A stretch of DNA of 17,605 nucleotides from Syntrophorhabdus sp. (lineage in GTDB: Bacteria > Desulfobacterota > BSN033 > UBA1163): positions 1 to 17,605 of the forward strand of contig DYHU01000048.1 of assembly GCA_020724025.1 (NCBI GenBank), written 5' to 3'. Positions 6,825 to 13,788 of this stretch are shown here, piece after piece. Each line of letters begins with the position of its first letter. The stretch's first letter is position 1. A model generated the notes under the pieces. That model saw only the letters and a program-made list of their open reading frames with translations, ran no database searches and was not told where the DNA came from. A program made the translations under genes and the position numbers.

Positions 6825-7133
6825 CTCCATACCTCCTTTTAAAGATTAATTTCAAATTGGTAATTAAAAATTTTCCGTTGATTTTATTCTCTCCCACCTC
6901 CTTTTTTGAGATTCTTGAAAAATTTGAAAAAGTTACTCTGAGTGCGAATTAAGATTTCTTCGGTAACCATTCTTAGAGAAGCAAAACACCTGCACATTAA
7001 ATGTCTGACCCCGAAGAGCGAGTTTTAATTTGCAGTGAAGCGATCTTTAGATACGATAGTTCTCCTCAATGATGCCCCCCTCATCTCTGCCTCCTGGGAG
7101 GCACGCTCAAGGGTAATGAGGATCGGTGTCCTA
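6825..7133. other. Spacer between aminotransferase and livK
   Basis: A gap of about 309 nt with no credible ORF. It holds a perfect hairpin at 7088-7103 (TGCCTCC-TG-GGAGGCA) just after the aminotransferase stop, without a T-run. There is also an orphan strong SD-like AAAAAAGGAGG (minus, near 6900) with no ATG at the right distance. The phrase CATTAAATGTCTGACCCCGAAG near 6990 resembles flanks of REP/RAYT-type repeats. The livK promoter may lie here, but I cannot pick -10/-35 boxes with confidence. Confidence 0.45.
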
Positions 7134-8468
7134 CTATTTTTCCGTCTGAGAAAAAGTCTTCTTAAGGATCTCGATGATCTCGTCGATCTGGTTCTCCTCG
7201 ACGATCAGAGGAGGGCCTACCATCACCATGTCGCCATTGATCCCGTCCACAAAGCCTGTTCCGGGGTAGAGGACGAGACCGTTCTCAAAGGCTGAATCGA
7301 TTACCCTCTCCGTAAATCTTTCCGTTCTTGGGAAAGGTTCTTTCGTCTTCTGGTCTCTGATAAATTCGATGGCGGTCATTAATCCCTTGCCCCTCACATC
7401 GCCCACAAAAGGGAAGGCCTTCAACTCCTCCAACCTCTTTAAGAGATAATCTCCGTTCCGGTGACATTGCTCGATCAGTCTTCTCTCCTCAATGAACCGG
7501 AGCACGGCCAGGCCCACTGCGCATCCAACCGGATGGTGAGAAAAGGTGTGGCCATGGACAAATCCCCCTGTCCTCTCCTTCAACCGCTCTATGAATTCAC
7601 CTCTTGTGATCATCGCTGAGAGAGGGAAATAGCCACTGCTCATCCCTTTTCCCAAGACCATGATGTCCGGGGTAACCCCCCAATGCTCAACCGCAAACCA
7701 TCTCCCTGTCCTGCCCATGCCGGTCATCACCTCATCATCGATCAGGAGGATTCCAAAACGGTCGCATATCTTCCTGATCAAAGAGAGATATCCATCCGGA
7801 GGGACAAGGGCTCCGATCGTCGCACCTCCGACGGGTTCGAGGATAACCGCTGAGATCGTCTCCGGCCCCTCCATCCGGATCACATGTTCAAGGGCCTTTG
7901 CGCATTCGAGTTCACACTGGGGATAGGAAAGGTTAAAGGGGCACCGGTAACAGTAAGGCGGCGAAAAATGTGGGAAGTCGATCAGAAGGGGAAGATAAGG
8001 CTTTCTCATCCCGATGCGGCCGGTCAGGGAGAGTGCTCCGAGGGTGTTTCCATGATAGCTGTGCCAGCGGGCAATGACACGCCACCTCTGGGCATGGCCT
8101 GATTCCAAAAAATATTGTCTTGCAAATTTGATGGCCGCCTCAATCGATTCGGAGCCTCCGGAGAGAAAGTAGATCTTCTCCAGTCCATCCGGCAGAATCT
8201 TTCCGAGCGCCTCAGCATACTCCTCAATCGAACCTGTGGTGAATTGGGTCCCGTGGACATAACCCACCTGGCCCATTTGCTCCATCATTCTCTGGAGGAT
8301 CTCTTTCTGGCCGTGTCCGATATTGACGACCAGTGCGCCGCCGGAGCCATCGATATATCGCTTTCCCTTCTCATCATAGAGATAGATTCCATCTCCATGG
8401 GTGGCCAGAGGATAGACCCGCCCTAATTTTCGATAAAAGACATGTCCTTTGGGATAGGCGTACTCCAT
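7134..8468 (-). CDS. Class-III PLP-dependent aminotransferase
   Basis: A 444-aa fold-type-I aminotransferase of the omega-amino acid / acetylornithine / DAPA class. It transfers an amino group from an amine or omega/beta-amino acid to a keto acid. Motifs are GGSESIEAAIK (104-114, phosphate cup), WHSYHG (135-140, ring stacking), EPVGG (211-215), LLIDDEVMTGMGRTG (241-255, Asp for the PLP pyridine nitrogen), Schiff-base lysine K274 in LGKGMSSGY, and THTFS-like GHTFSHHP (306-313). An insert near 172-190 carries four cysteines (C173, C176, C185, C189), which suggests structural metal or disulfides. GGAGG precedes ATG 8468. As first gene of the minus-strand block it could feed keto acids to the terminal BKACE enzyme. 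The exact substrate is unknown; beta-alanine-, GABA- or taurine-type enzymes share these motifs. Confidence 0.93.
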   Translation of the reverse strand: MEYAYPKGHVFYRKLGRVYPLATHGDGIYLYDEKGKRYIDGSGGALVVNIGHGQKEILQRMMEQMGQVGYVHGTQFTTGSIEEYAEALGKILPDGLEKIYFLSGGSESIEAAIKFARQYFLESGHAQRWRVIARWHSYHGNTLGALSLTGRIGMRKPYLPLLIDFPHFSPPYCYRCPFNLSYPQCELECAKALEHVIRMEGPETISAVILEPVGGATIGALVPPDGYLSLIRKICDRFGILLIDDEVMTGMGRTGRWFAVEHWGVTPDIMVLGKGMSSGYFPLSAMITRGEFIERLKERTGGFVHGHTFSHHPVGCAVGLAVLRFIEERRLIEQCHRNGDYLLKRLEELKAFPFVGDVRGKGLMTAIEFIRDQKTKEPFPRTERFTERVIDSAFENGLVLYPGTGFVDGINGDMVMVGPPLIVEENQIDEIIEILKKTFSQTEK

Positions 8469-8494
8469 TTAAAAACCTCCATGGCCAATTCTCA

Positions 8495-8523
8495 ATGGTC
8501 AATGAGCAATGATCATTGACCAT
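8495..8523. repeat. Inverted repeat upstream of the aminotransferase
   Basis: Perfect 10-bp arms ATGGTCAATG (8495-8504) and CATTGACCAT (8514-8523) surround a 9-nt loop. Variants of the CAATGG/CCATTG word continue on both sides (8481-8536). It lies 27-55 nt before the aminotransferase ATG, in its 5' leader or promoter, so it may be an operator or a leader hairpin. It also fits the pattern of word repeats seen in other spacers here. Confidence 0.65.
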
Positions 8524-8594
8524 CGGCCATTGAATGGATCGACTGATGGTTACTTTTCTAACTTTTCTCTGTCCTCTTTTCAAGAAAAAAATTT

Positions 8595-8715
8595 AGAGGG
8601 ACCTAATGCCTCAATTATCCGGAGGGCTATGGGTAGGGGAGGCTTCAGCCTCCCCTTTAAAGGGCGACTAAAGTCGCCCCTACCCCGTTTAAGTGAGAAG
8701 GCATTACAGAGGGAC
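8595..8715. mobile_element. MITE-like element with 8-bp direct flanks
   Basis: A core of about 103 bp (8604-8706) begins TAATGCC and ends GGCATTA, and the inverted similarity continues inward (TCA/TGA). It is flanked on both sides by the 8-bp direct repeat AGAGGGAC (8595-8602 and 8708-8715), as expected for a target-site duplication. Inside are two perfect hairpins: GGGGAGGCT-TC-AGCCTCCCC and GGGCGACT-AA-AGTCGCCC. It has no coding capacity. The family is unknown to me; the AATTATCCGG word also occurs near 17296. Confidence 0.6.
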
Positions 8716-8842
8716 AGGATAAATTCAAGAAAAAGGAAAGAGTTGTCGAATCAATCGTCAGGATTGTCGAAATTCATTCCTTTTTAAAAAAGTTATCCGC
8801 ATCCGTCGTCTGTTTCCGGAAGCTATTATTTTTTTCTAACTC

Positions 8843-8987
8843 ATTAATGATGGTCTCGTAAAAAGTCCTGATTTGTCACCCTGAACTTGTTTCAGGGTCT
8901 CGTAAGTCCTTGATTTTGTTAGATGCTGAACCGAGTTCAGCATAACATTTTCTCTCTTTTTGGACTTTTTACGAATTCATCTTTAAT
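8843..8987. mobile_element. MITE-like palindromic element, GTAAAAAGTC family, copy 1
   Basis: The 26-bp terminal inverted repeats (8843-8868 and 8962-8987) match at 22 of 26 positions, with a perfect 12-bp inner block CGTAAAAAGTCC/GGACTTTTTACG. The interior holds hairpins ACCCTGAAC/TTTCAGGGT and TGCTGAAC/GTTCAGCA, and there is no ORF. A second member with the same ends lies at 16105-16251. It ends 57 bp before the sigma-54 promoter, within reach of enhancer-site distances. Confidence 0.7.
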
Positions 8988-9043
8988 AAAAAATAAGCGC
9001 CAACGCTAATGATAAATGTAAAAATCTAAATGACCTCAATGGA

Positions 9044-9060
9044 TTGGCACGGTCGTTGCT
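9044..9060 (+). promoter_or_regulatory. Sigma-54 (-24/-12) promoter of the zraP-like gene
   Basis: TTGGCACGGTCGTTGCT matches the sigma-54 consensus YTGGCACGNNNNTTGCW at every defined base, with GG and GC at the required 10-nt separation. The predicted start is near 9071, leaving a leader of about 30 nt. A small dyad AGCG-CCAA-CGCT lies upstream (8996-9007), but I cannot assign it to a regulator. The sigma-54 activator encoded at 12414-13781 is the natural candidate to drive it. Confidence 0.88.
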
Positions 9061-9100
9061 ATTAAGAAAATAAAAATCCAAAAGAAAGGAGGTGAATCGA

Positions 9101-9598
9101 ATGAAAAAGAGTCTGATCGCACTGAGTTTAGTGGTCATGATGGTTTTAGGAGCCATTTCTGCTTTTGCTTATGGCCCGGGTTATGGCCCTCGCGGAAAAG
9201 GCGGCCCTTGCTGGGAATCTTCGGAAACCGGCAAGGCGTCTGCTTTAACGCCTGAACAGAGGACGAAGTTTCAGGAATTGCGCCAGAAGTTTATCGATGA
9301 AACAGCAAAGCTCAGAGGAGCTCTTCTGACCAAGAAACTGGAACTCCAATCCCTCTGGACCAATCCAAAGGCTGAAGCCAAGGCCATTGTGGATAAAGAG
9401 AAAGAGTTAAGAGATCTCCAAAACCAGATGAGGGATAAGGGTTTGCAGTTCAAATTGGAAGCCCGGCAGTTCCTCACACCTGAACAGATCGCCGGGTTCG
9501 GGCCAGGATGCGGAATGGGTCCTGGTTCCGGCCAGGGGCAGATGAGGGGCCGTGGCATGGGGCATGGAATGGGACCTGGGCAGGGACCATGTTTTTAA
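9101..9598 (+). CDS. Periplasmic metal-responsive chaperone, ZraP/Spy-like
   Basis: A 165-aa exported protein of the Spy/CpxP/ZraP (LTXXQ) group. Such proteins act in the periplasm as chaperones and, for ZraP, as a zinc-binding repressor of the ZraS kinase. The signal peptide is residues 1-23 (ends ISAFA). Two LTPEQ motifs (49-53 and 125-129) bracket a charged helical hairpin. The C-terminal tail from about 133 is rich in Gly, Met and Pro, with one His and Cys137/Cys164, a plausible metal-binding tail. ATG 9101 is chosen because AGGAGG lies at 9087-9092; a GTG three codons earlier overlaps that SD. The gene has its own sigma-54 promoter and terminator, so it is monocistronic and probably the induced output of the downstream two-component system. 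The ligand metal is not determined. Confidence 0.88.
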   Translation: MKKSLIALSLVVMMVLGAISAFAYGPGYGPRGKGGPCWESSETGKASALTPEQRTKFQELRQKFIDETAKLRGALLTKKLELQSLWTNPKAEAKAIVDKEKELRDLQNQMRDKGLQFKLEARQFLTPEQIAGFGPGCGMGPGSGQGQMRGRGMGHGMGPGQGPCF

Positions 9599-9620
9599 CC
9601 CTTGTCCAAGGCCAGGTTTA

Positions 9621-9656
9621 AAAAGGGGAAGGCATCGGCCTTCCCCTTTTATTTTT
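9621..9656 (+). terminator. Rho-independent terminator after the zraP-like gene
   Basis: Perfect 13-bp arms AAAAGGGGAAGGC (9621-9633) and GCCTTCCCCTTTT (9638-9650), with loop ATCG, are followed by ATTTTT. It begins 23 nt after the stop codon. It separates the zraP-like gene from the kinase/regulator unit. Confidence 0.93.
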
Positions 9657-9712
9657 GACCCATTCGACTTCGTCTAAGCCCCCTCAGGACAGGGAAGAAG
9701 GCAATGCTCAGG

Positions 9713-9788
9713 GTCAAACCTGAGCCCTCGGCCTGAGCTTGAGCCGATGGAAAGTCAAGGTTTCAGGCCGGGGAGTCGTAGGTTTGAC
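9713..9788. repeat. Imperfect inverted repeat covering the -35 of the next unit
   Basis: Outer arms GTCAAACCT (9713-9721) and AGGTTTGAC (9780-9788) are perfect. Inner pairings include TCGGC/GCCGA at about 9728-9747, and an overlapping hairpin GCTCAGG/CCTGAGC lies at 9706-9725. The right arm contains most of the candidate -35 box, so the fold or a bound protein could affect that promoter. A further hairpin, TCCCGC-CAGGA-GCGGGA, lies at 9840-9856. Confidence 0.5.
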
Positions 9789-9812
9789 ATTTTAAATCCA
9801 TTCCGATATGTT
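9784..9812 (+). promoter_or_regulatory. Candidate sigma-70 promoter for the sensor unit
   Basis: TTGACA (9784-9789), a 17-nt spacer, then TATGTT (9807-9812): a perfect -35 and a 4-of-6 -10. It lies about 60 nt before the membrane-anchored Spy-like gene and would give basal expression of that gene and the kinase. This contrasts with the sigma-54 promoter of the soluble paralogue. Confidence 0.45.
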
Positions 9813-9872
9813 TAAAATAGAATAGGATGGAACACCAGTTCCCGCCAGGAGCGGGACTTTCAAAGTTTTAGA

Positions 9873-10514
9873 ATGCGGTCTTTCATATTTTATCGTATGG
9901 AAATGAAGAAAGTAAACAGAACTCAGCCATCCTTTTGGAGTCATCTGAATAATCAGACAAAAGGTTTCCGCTCTAAAACTTTCTCAGTCTCCCTGACCGA
10001 TGTTCCATGGGGACGATTTTACAAGGCGCTAACGTGTTACAAAATAACCGTTTTATCCCTCATTCTCATCTTTCTGTTCCCGATCTCATCTTACTCTCAA
10101 TCGATGGGAATGAGACCGTGGAAGAAAGATGCCCGGTGCTGGAGGGCATCGGAACTCAATCTCTCTTCGGAACAGGCAAAAGGTCTCGACCTCCTTCAGC
10201 AAACCTACCTCAGGGAGACACAACTCCTCCGGGCTCAACTCGTCACCAAACGACTTGAGTTCCGGGAACTTCTCACCAATCACGCCATCAAAACGGAATT
10301 CATCCGGATCAAATATCTCGAAGTGGTTGAAACTCAGTCCAAAATGGAGGAAAAGGCCATTGAATACCTGGTAAAGATCCGGAGCCTCCTCACACAGGAA
10401 CAGCTCAAATTCTGGTGCCCGGAGCAGGAGTTTCCTCTTTTCCAGCGAATGATGCCCGGTCACAGCCCCATGGGGCCGATGAACCCCAGGAAAACCTTAT
10501 CCCCGGAAGAATAG
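9873..10514 (+). CDS. Membrane-anchored Spy/ZraP-like protein
   Basis: A 213-aa ORF whose C-terminal two-thirds resemble the ZraP-like protein at 9101. LSSEQ (98-102) and LTQEQ (173-177) flank a helical hairpin (LRAQLVTKRLEFRELL parallels LRGALLTKKLELQSLW of the neighbour). A hydrophobic segment at about 58-75 ends SSYSQS and could be a signal peptide or an anchor. The odd part is the roughly 57 residues before it. They have no homologous look, but no ATG, GTG or TTG suited as a later start occurs until after the hydrophobic segment. ATG 9873, 9897 or 9903 are all possible and none has a strong SD. Either the protein is anchored with an extended cytoplasmic N-terminus, or the 5' end is disturbed. 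It lies 13 nt before the kinase gene, suggesting a co-sensor role. Confidence 0.72.
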   Translation: MRSFIFYRMEMKKVNRTQPSFWSHLNNQTKGFRSKTFSVSLTDVPWGRFYKALTCYKITVLSLILIFLFPISSYSQSMGMRPWKKDARCWRASELNLSSEQAKGLDLLQQTYLRETQLLRAQLVTKRLEFRELLTNHAIKTEFIRIKYLEVVETQSKMEEKAIEYLVKIRSLLTQEQLKFWCPEQEFPLFQRMMPGHSPMGPMNPRKTLSPEE

Positions 10515-10527
10515 GAAGGGAAGCGGA

Positions 10528-12243
10528 TTGTTCGGGAATAGAAAGAGGATAAGCAGAAGTTTTTCACCCGTCTACCTTGCGATTTTCTCCGGGATCATTC
10601 TCGTCATTCTGATCATCAACGGCCTTTTAGAAATCAACCGGACTCAAAAGGGATTCTATCTCCTGCTGGAAAGGGAAGCGACCGTCCTCATCCAGCACTT
10701 CGAAAAGAATATTCAGGAGACCCTCGGCTCCCTTCAATCCTCCCAGCACTTCTTCGGCATGGAAGAATCGATTGCTGAATATCTCCTCGAAGCCCTTCAC
10801 AGGTTGGACCAAATCGATGGAGAAAAACCTCTCAGCCCCTCCGACCTCCAGTCGCTCATCCATCAATATTCCGTTACCTCGATCGAACTCTACGATTCGA
10901 AGGGAAATCTTCTTCGGGCCTGGCCCACACCCTCTTCCATTCATAAAAAGTCCTTTCTGCGGGATATTATTGAGAAGAAACATTCGGTCGTCATCGATCT
11001 CTTTGAGAGACCTCTGACCGAAGGAGACCTCTTCATGATCGCCATCGAGAGGAAGAGCGCTCCGGGAATCATCGCCCTTCAACTCAACGGAGGACAGATG
11101 AAACGGCTTCTCCGCCAATTTTCGGTTCAGAAGGCCATCTCGGATCTGGGGCTCAGGGAGGGCATCCTCTTTGTCTCTGTTCAGGATGCGAATCTTCTTA
11201 CCCTCGCCCATACAGACACCTCTCTGATTGGAAAAAAGGCAGAAGACCCCTTTATTAAAAGCGGTCTTCAAAGCAAGAAACCACTTTCACGCCTCTACCG
11301 GCCCGCAAAAGGGGAGGAAGTTTTTGAGGTCGTCAAATCTTTCGCGATGAAGGATCAACCGGCAGGACTGATCCGCATCGGGTACTCCTCCGGAGAGATC
11401 CGTCCCCTTCTCAGCGAGATCAAAAAGAGCGTGGCCCTTTCGGTCTTCTTCTTCCTCATCCTTGGGGTCTCCGCCACCACGCTGATATGGGTGAATCAGG
11501 ACCGGCATCTCCGGAAGATGGAGGAAATGGAGGACCGGATCCAGTTGGCGGAGAGGCTCTCATCCCTCGGCCATCTTGCCGCAGGCGTGGCCCATGAGAT
11601 TCGCAACCCTCTCAATGCAATGGGCATGGGCCTCCAGAGGCTCAGGAGGGAATTTCTTCCCCAGGAGGAATCGAAGAGGGAAGAGTACCTCTCCTTTGCG
11701 GATCTCATCCTTAAAGAGGTCCGGAGGGTCAATGAGATCATCGAACAGTTTTTAACGCTCTCCCGGCCCTTTGAACTCAGACTGAGAGATGGTTCTCCCG
11801 GAGATCTTCTCAAAAATCTGGCCGCCCTCTTTCAGGAGGAGGCAAATTCCCAGGGGATCATTCTCCAGCCGGATGTGGAGTCCGGTCTTCCTCCCATCAG
11901 GATGGATGAGGAGAAGTTGACACAGGCATTTATCAATATTATGAAGAATGGTATGCAGGCCATGGAAAAAGGCGGAACCCTACGGATCGAAACCCATTCC
12001 TTTAAGGACCGAGTGGAGGTGACCTTTTCGGATTCGGGCTCCGGTATTCCGGCAGACCAGATGGAAAAGATCTTCAATTATTACTACACGACGAAGGAGA
12101 GGGGGGTCGGGTTGGGGCTTCCCATTGCTCATCGGATTATTGAAGCCCATGGGGGTCAGTTGAAAATAGAGAGCAAGGTCGGAGCAGGAACGAAGGTGAC
12201 GGTGACGCTACCTATTAAAGAGAGAGTGATCAGTGACCAGTAA
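10528..12243 (+). CDS. Sensor histidine kinase, ZraS/NtrB-like
   Basis: A 571-aa inner-membrane kinase starting at TTG 10528 (SD AGGAAGGG; no usable ATG until residue 78). TM1 spans about 15-34, a periplasmic sensor region of about 260 residues follows, and TM2 spans about 300-322. Then comes a short coiled linker (325-343) with no obvious HAMP or PAS domain. The HisKA box GHLAAGVAHEIRNPLNAMGM carries phospho-His H356. The ATPase domain shows N-box FINIMKN (468-474), G1 DSGSGIP (502-508), F-box around KIFNYYYTTK and G2 GVGLGLP (526-532). It is grouped with the Spy-like gene upstream and the sigma-54 regulator downstream, the arrangement of envelope-stress or metal sensors such as ZraSR. The last residues and the TAA come from a 14-bp-period repeat. 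The signal is inferred only from the ZraP-like partners. Confidence 0.93.
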   Translation: MFGNRKRISRSFSPVYLAIFSGIILVILIINGLLEINRTQKGFYLLLEREATVLIQHFEKNIQETLGSLQSSQHFFGMEESIAEYLLEALHRLDQIDGEKPLSPSDLQSLIHQYSVTSIELYDSKGNLLRAWPTPSSIHKKSFLRDIIEKKHSVVIDLFERPLTEGDLFMIAIERKSAPGIIALQLNGGQMKRLLRQFSVQKAISDLGLREGILFVSVQDANLLTLAHTDTSLIGKKAEDPFIKSGLQSKKPLSRLYRPAKGEEVFEVVKSFAMKDQPAGLIRIGYSSGEIRPLLSEIKKSVALSVFFFLILGVSATTLIWVNQDRHLRKMEEMEDRIQLAERLSSLGHLAAGVAHEIRNPLNAMGMGLQRLRREFLPQEESKREEYLSFADLILKEVRRVNEIIEQFLTLSRPFELRLRDGSPGDLLKNLAALFQEEANSQGIILQPDVESGLPPIRMDEEKLTQAFINIMKNGMQAMEKGGTLRIETHSFKDRVEVTFSDSGSGIPADQMEKIFNYYYTTKERGVGLGLPIAHRIIEAHGGQLKIESKVGAGTKVTVTLPIKERVISDQ

Positions 12244-12261
12244 ACAGTGGCCAGTAAACAG
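12231..12261. repeat. Tandem repeat spanning the kinase stop codon
   Basis: CAGTGACCAGTAAACAG (12231-12247) is followed at a 14-nt period by CAGTGGCCAGTAAACAG (12245-12261), matching at 16 of 17. The first copy encodes the last residues of the kinase and supplies its TAA, so a spacer repeat has reached into the gene end. Confidence 0.75.
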
Positions 12262-12359
12262 AAAACATGGAAGTTCGCAGTCAAGGAAGAAATCAAATTT
12301 TCGATTGTCAAATCATATTTTAAATTGCGAATTGGAAATCAAAAATCTAAAACTTAGTC

Positions 12360-12411
12360 ACTTTAGCTTACTTTAGTTCACTTTAGGCACTTATAACTTT
12401 AGGCACTTTAG
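12360..12411. repeat. ACTTTAG direct repeats before the regulator gene
   Basis: Five exact ACTTTAG heptamers start at 12360, 12370, 12380, 12396 and 12405. The first three are 10 nt apart, about one helical turn, and the last ends 2 nt before the ATG of the regulator. The regulator has no good Shine-Dalgarno; the repeat occupies that space. The remaining part of the 170-nt spacer (12262-12359) is AT-rich with no evident ORF. Confidence 0.7.
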
Positions 12412-12413
12412 AA

Positions 12414-13781
12414 ATGGAAAAACCCAGGATACTCATTGGTGAAGATGAAAAGGCCCAGAGGGAACTGCTCGAAGGGTTTCTGAAAAAAGAGGGTTTCTCT
12501 GTGGAAGCGGCATCCAATGGCAGACAGGCCATTGAGAAGATTGAGGGAGGTTTTTTTGACATCGCCTTCCTCGACTATAAGATGCCCGAACTCGATGGCC
12601 TCCAGACCCTTCGTGAAATCAGAAAACGCTTCCCGGACCTTCCGGTGGTGATGATGACCGCTTATGGGACGGTTGAAACAGCGGTGGCATCCATGAAAGA
12701 GGGCGCTCTCGACTACCTGACCAAACCGATCGATTTGGACGAACTCCTTCTCATCATCCAGAAAGTTCTGGAACGGTCCACCCTGATCAGAGAGAACAGG
12801 GATCTCAAGGTCCGGCTTCAGGAGCGATATACCTTCCAGAATATTATCTATGGCAGTCCTAAAATGGAGGAGGTGATGGGGATGGTTGCCCGCGTGGCTC
12901 CCAGCCAGGCCACGGTCCTCATCAGGGGTGAGAGCGGGACAGGAAAGGAGTTGATCGCCAATGCAATCCACTATGCCAGCGCCCGCTCTGAAAAACCTTT
13001 CGTCAAGGTGAGCTGTTCCGCCATCCCCGAGACACTCCTCGAAAGTGAACTCTTCGGCCACGAGAAGGGAGCTTTCACCGGAGCCATACAGAAAAGGATC
13101 GGCCGGTTTGAAGAGGCAGACGGGGGCACCCTCTTTCTTGACGAGATCGGAGATCTCTCAGCCTCCACCCAGGTCAAACTTTTACGGATATTGCAGGAAA
13201 GGGAATTCCAGAGACTTGGATCGAACCTCAACCTCAAGACCGATGTGAGGGTCATCACCGCCACCCATCGGAATCTTGAAGAGGCGATGAGGAAGGGCCT
13301 TTTCAGAGAGGACCTCTACTACCGGCTCAATGTGATCTCCATTCACCTTTCGCCCTTGAGGGAGAGAAAGGAGGACATCTCTCTTCTGATCGACCATTTT
13401 TTAAAGAAATATTCGGAGCTCAATCAAAAAAAGATTCAGGATCTTTCCAAAGAGGCGCGAACGCTTCTCTCACGCCATCCTTATCCTGGAAATGTGAGGG
13501 AGCTGGAGAACCTTATCGAGCGGGCGGTTATCCTCTGCCGTGGGGAGGTCATCACCACGCAGGACCTTCCCTTCCACTTGCAGGAGGGGGCGCCCGAAAA
13601 GCAGTGGGAGATTTCCGGAAAAACGAAAACCCTTCCGGATTCTCTGGAGGAGATCGAGCGGGATCTGATTGTCAAGGCCCTCCATCAGCATCAGGGCGTT
13701 CAGACCAGAGCCGCTGAGAGCCTCGGCATCAGCGAGAGGGTCCTCCGCTACAAGATGAAGAAATATGGGATTCGACAGTAA
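12414..13781 (+). CDS. Sigma-54-activating response regulator, ZraR/NtrC-like
   Basis: A 455-aa three-domain regulator. The receiver domain (about 4-118) has acidic pocket E10/D11, phospho-acceptor D54 in FLDYKMP and K104 in TKP. The AAA+ domain (about 145-375) has Walker A GESGTGKE (172-179), the sigma-54-contacting GAFTGA loop (219-224), Walker B GGTLFLDEIG (237-246) and the PGNVRELENLIERA motif. A Fis-type helix-turn-helix ends the protein (TRAAESLGISERVLRYKMKK, 431-450). All key residues are present, so it should be an active enhancer-binding protein phosphorylated by the kinase upstream. Candidate targets in the window are the sigma-54 promoters at 9044-9060 and 855-871. ATG 12414 is the only sensible start; its leader consists of ACTTTAG repeats rather than a normal SD. 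Confidence 0.95.
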   Translation: MEKPRILIGEDEKAQRELLEGFLKKEGFSVEAASNGRQAIEKIEGGFFDIAFLDYKMPELDGLQTLREIRKRFPDLPVVMMTAYGTVETAVASMKEGALDYLTKPIDLDELLLIIQKVLERSTLIRENRDLKVRLQERYTFQNIIYGSPKMEEVMGMVARVAPSQATVLIRGESGTGKELIANAIHYASARSEKPFVKVSCSAIPETLLESELFGHEKGAFTGAIQKRIGRFEEADGGTLFLDEIGDLSASTQVKLLRILQEREFQRLGSNLNLKTDVRVITATHRNLEEAMRKGLFREDLYYRLNVISIHLSPLRERKEDISLLIDHFLKKYSELNQKKIQDLSKEARTLLSRHPYPGNVRELENLIERAVILCRGEVITTQDLPFHLQEGAPEKQWEISGKTKTLPDSLEEIERDLIVKALHQHQGVQTRAAESLGISERVLRYKMKKYGIRQ

Positions 13782-13788
13782 CAATAAT

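Noticed and set aside
9092..9100. GTG start three codons upstream for the ZraP-like protein
   Set aside because: The GTG overlaps the AGGAGG ribosome binding site; ATG 9101 has correct spacing and gives a standard signal peptide.
10627..11271. 214-codon open frame antisense to the histidine kinase
   Set aside because: It is a mirror of the GC-biased kinase codons; the sense strand has clear domains and an operon context.
12408..13061. 217-codon open frame antisense to the response regulator
   Set aside because: Shadow of a gene with all sigma-54 activator motifs; no independent start signal.
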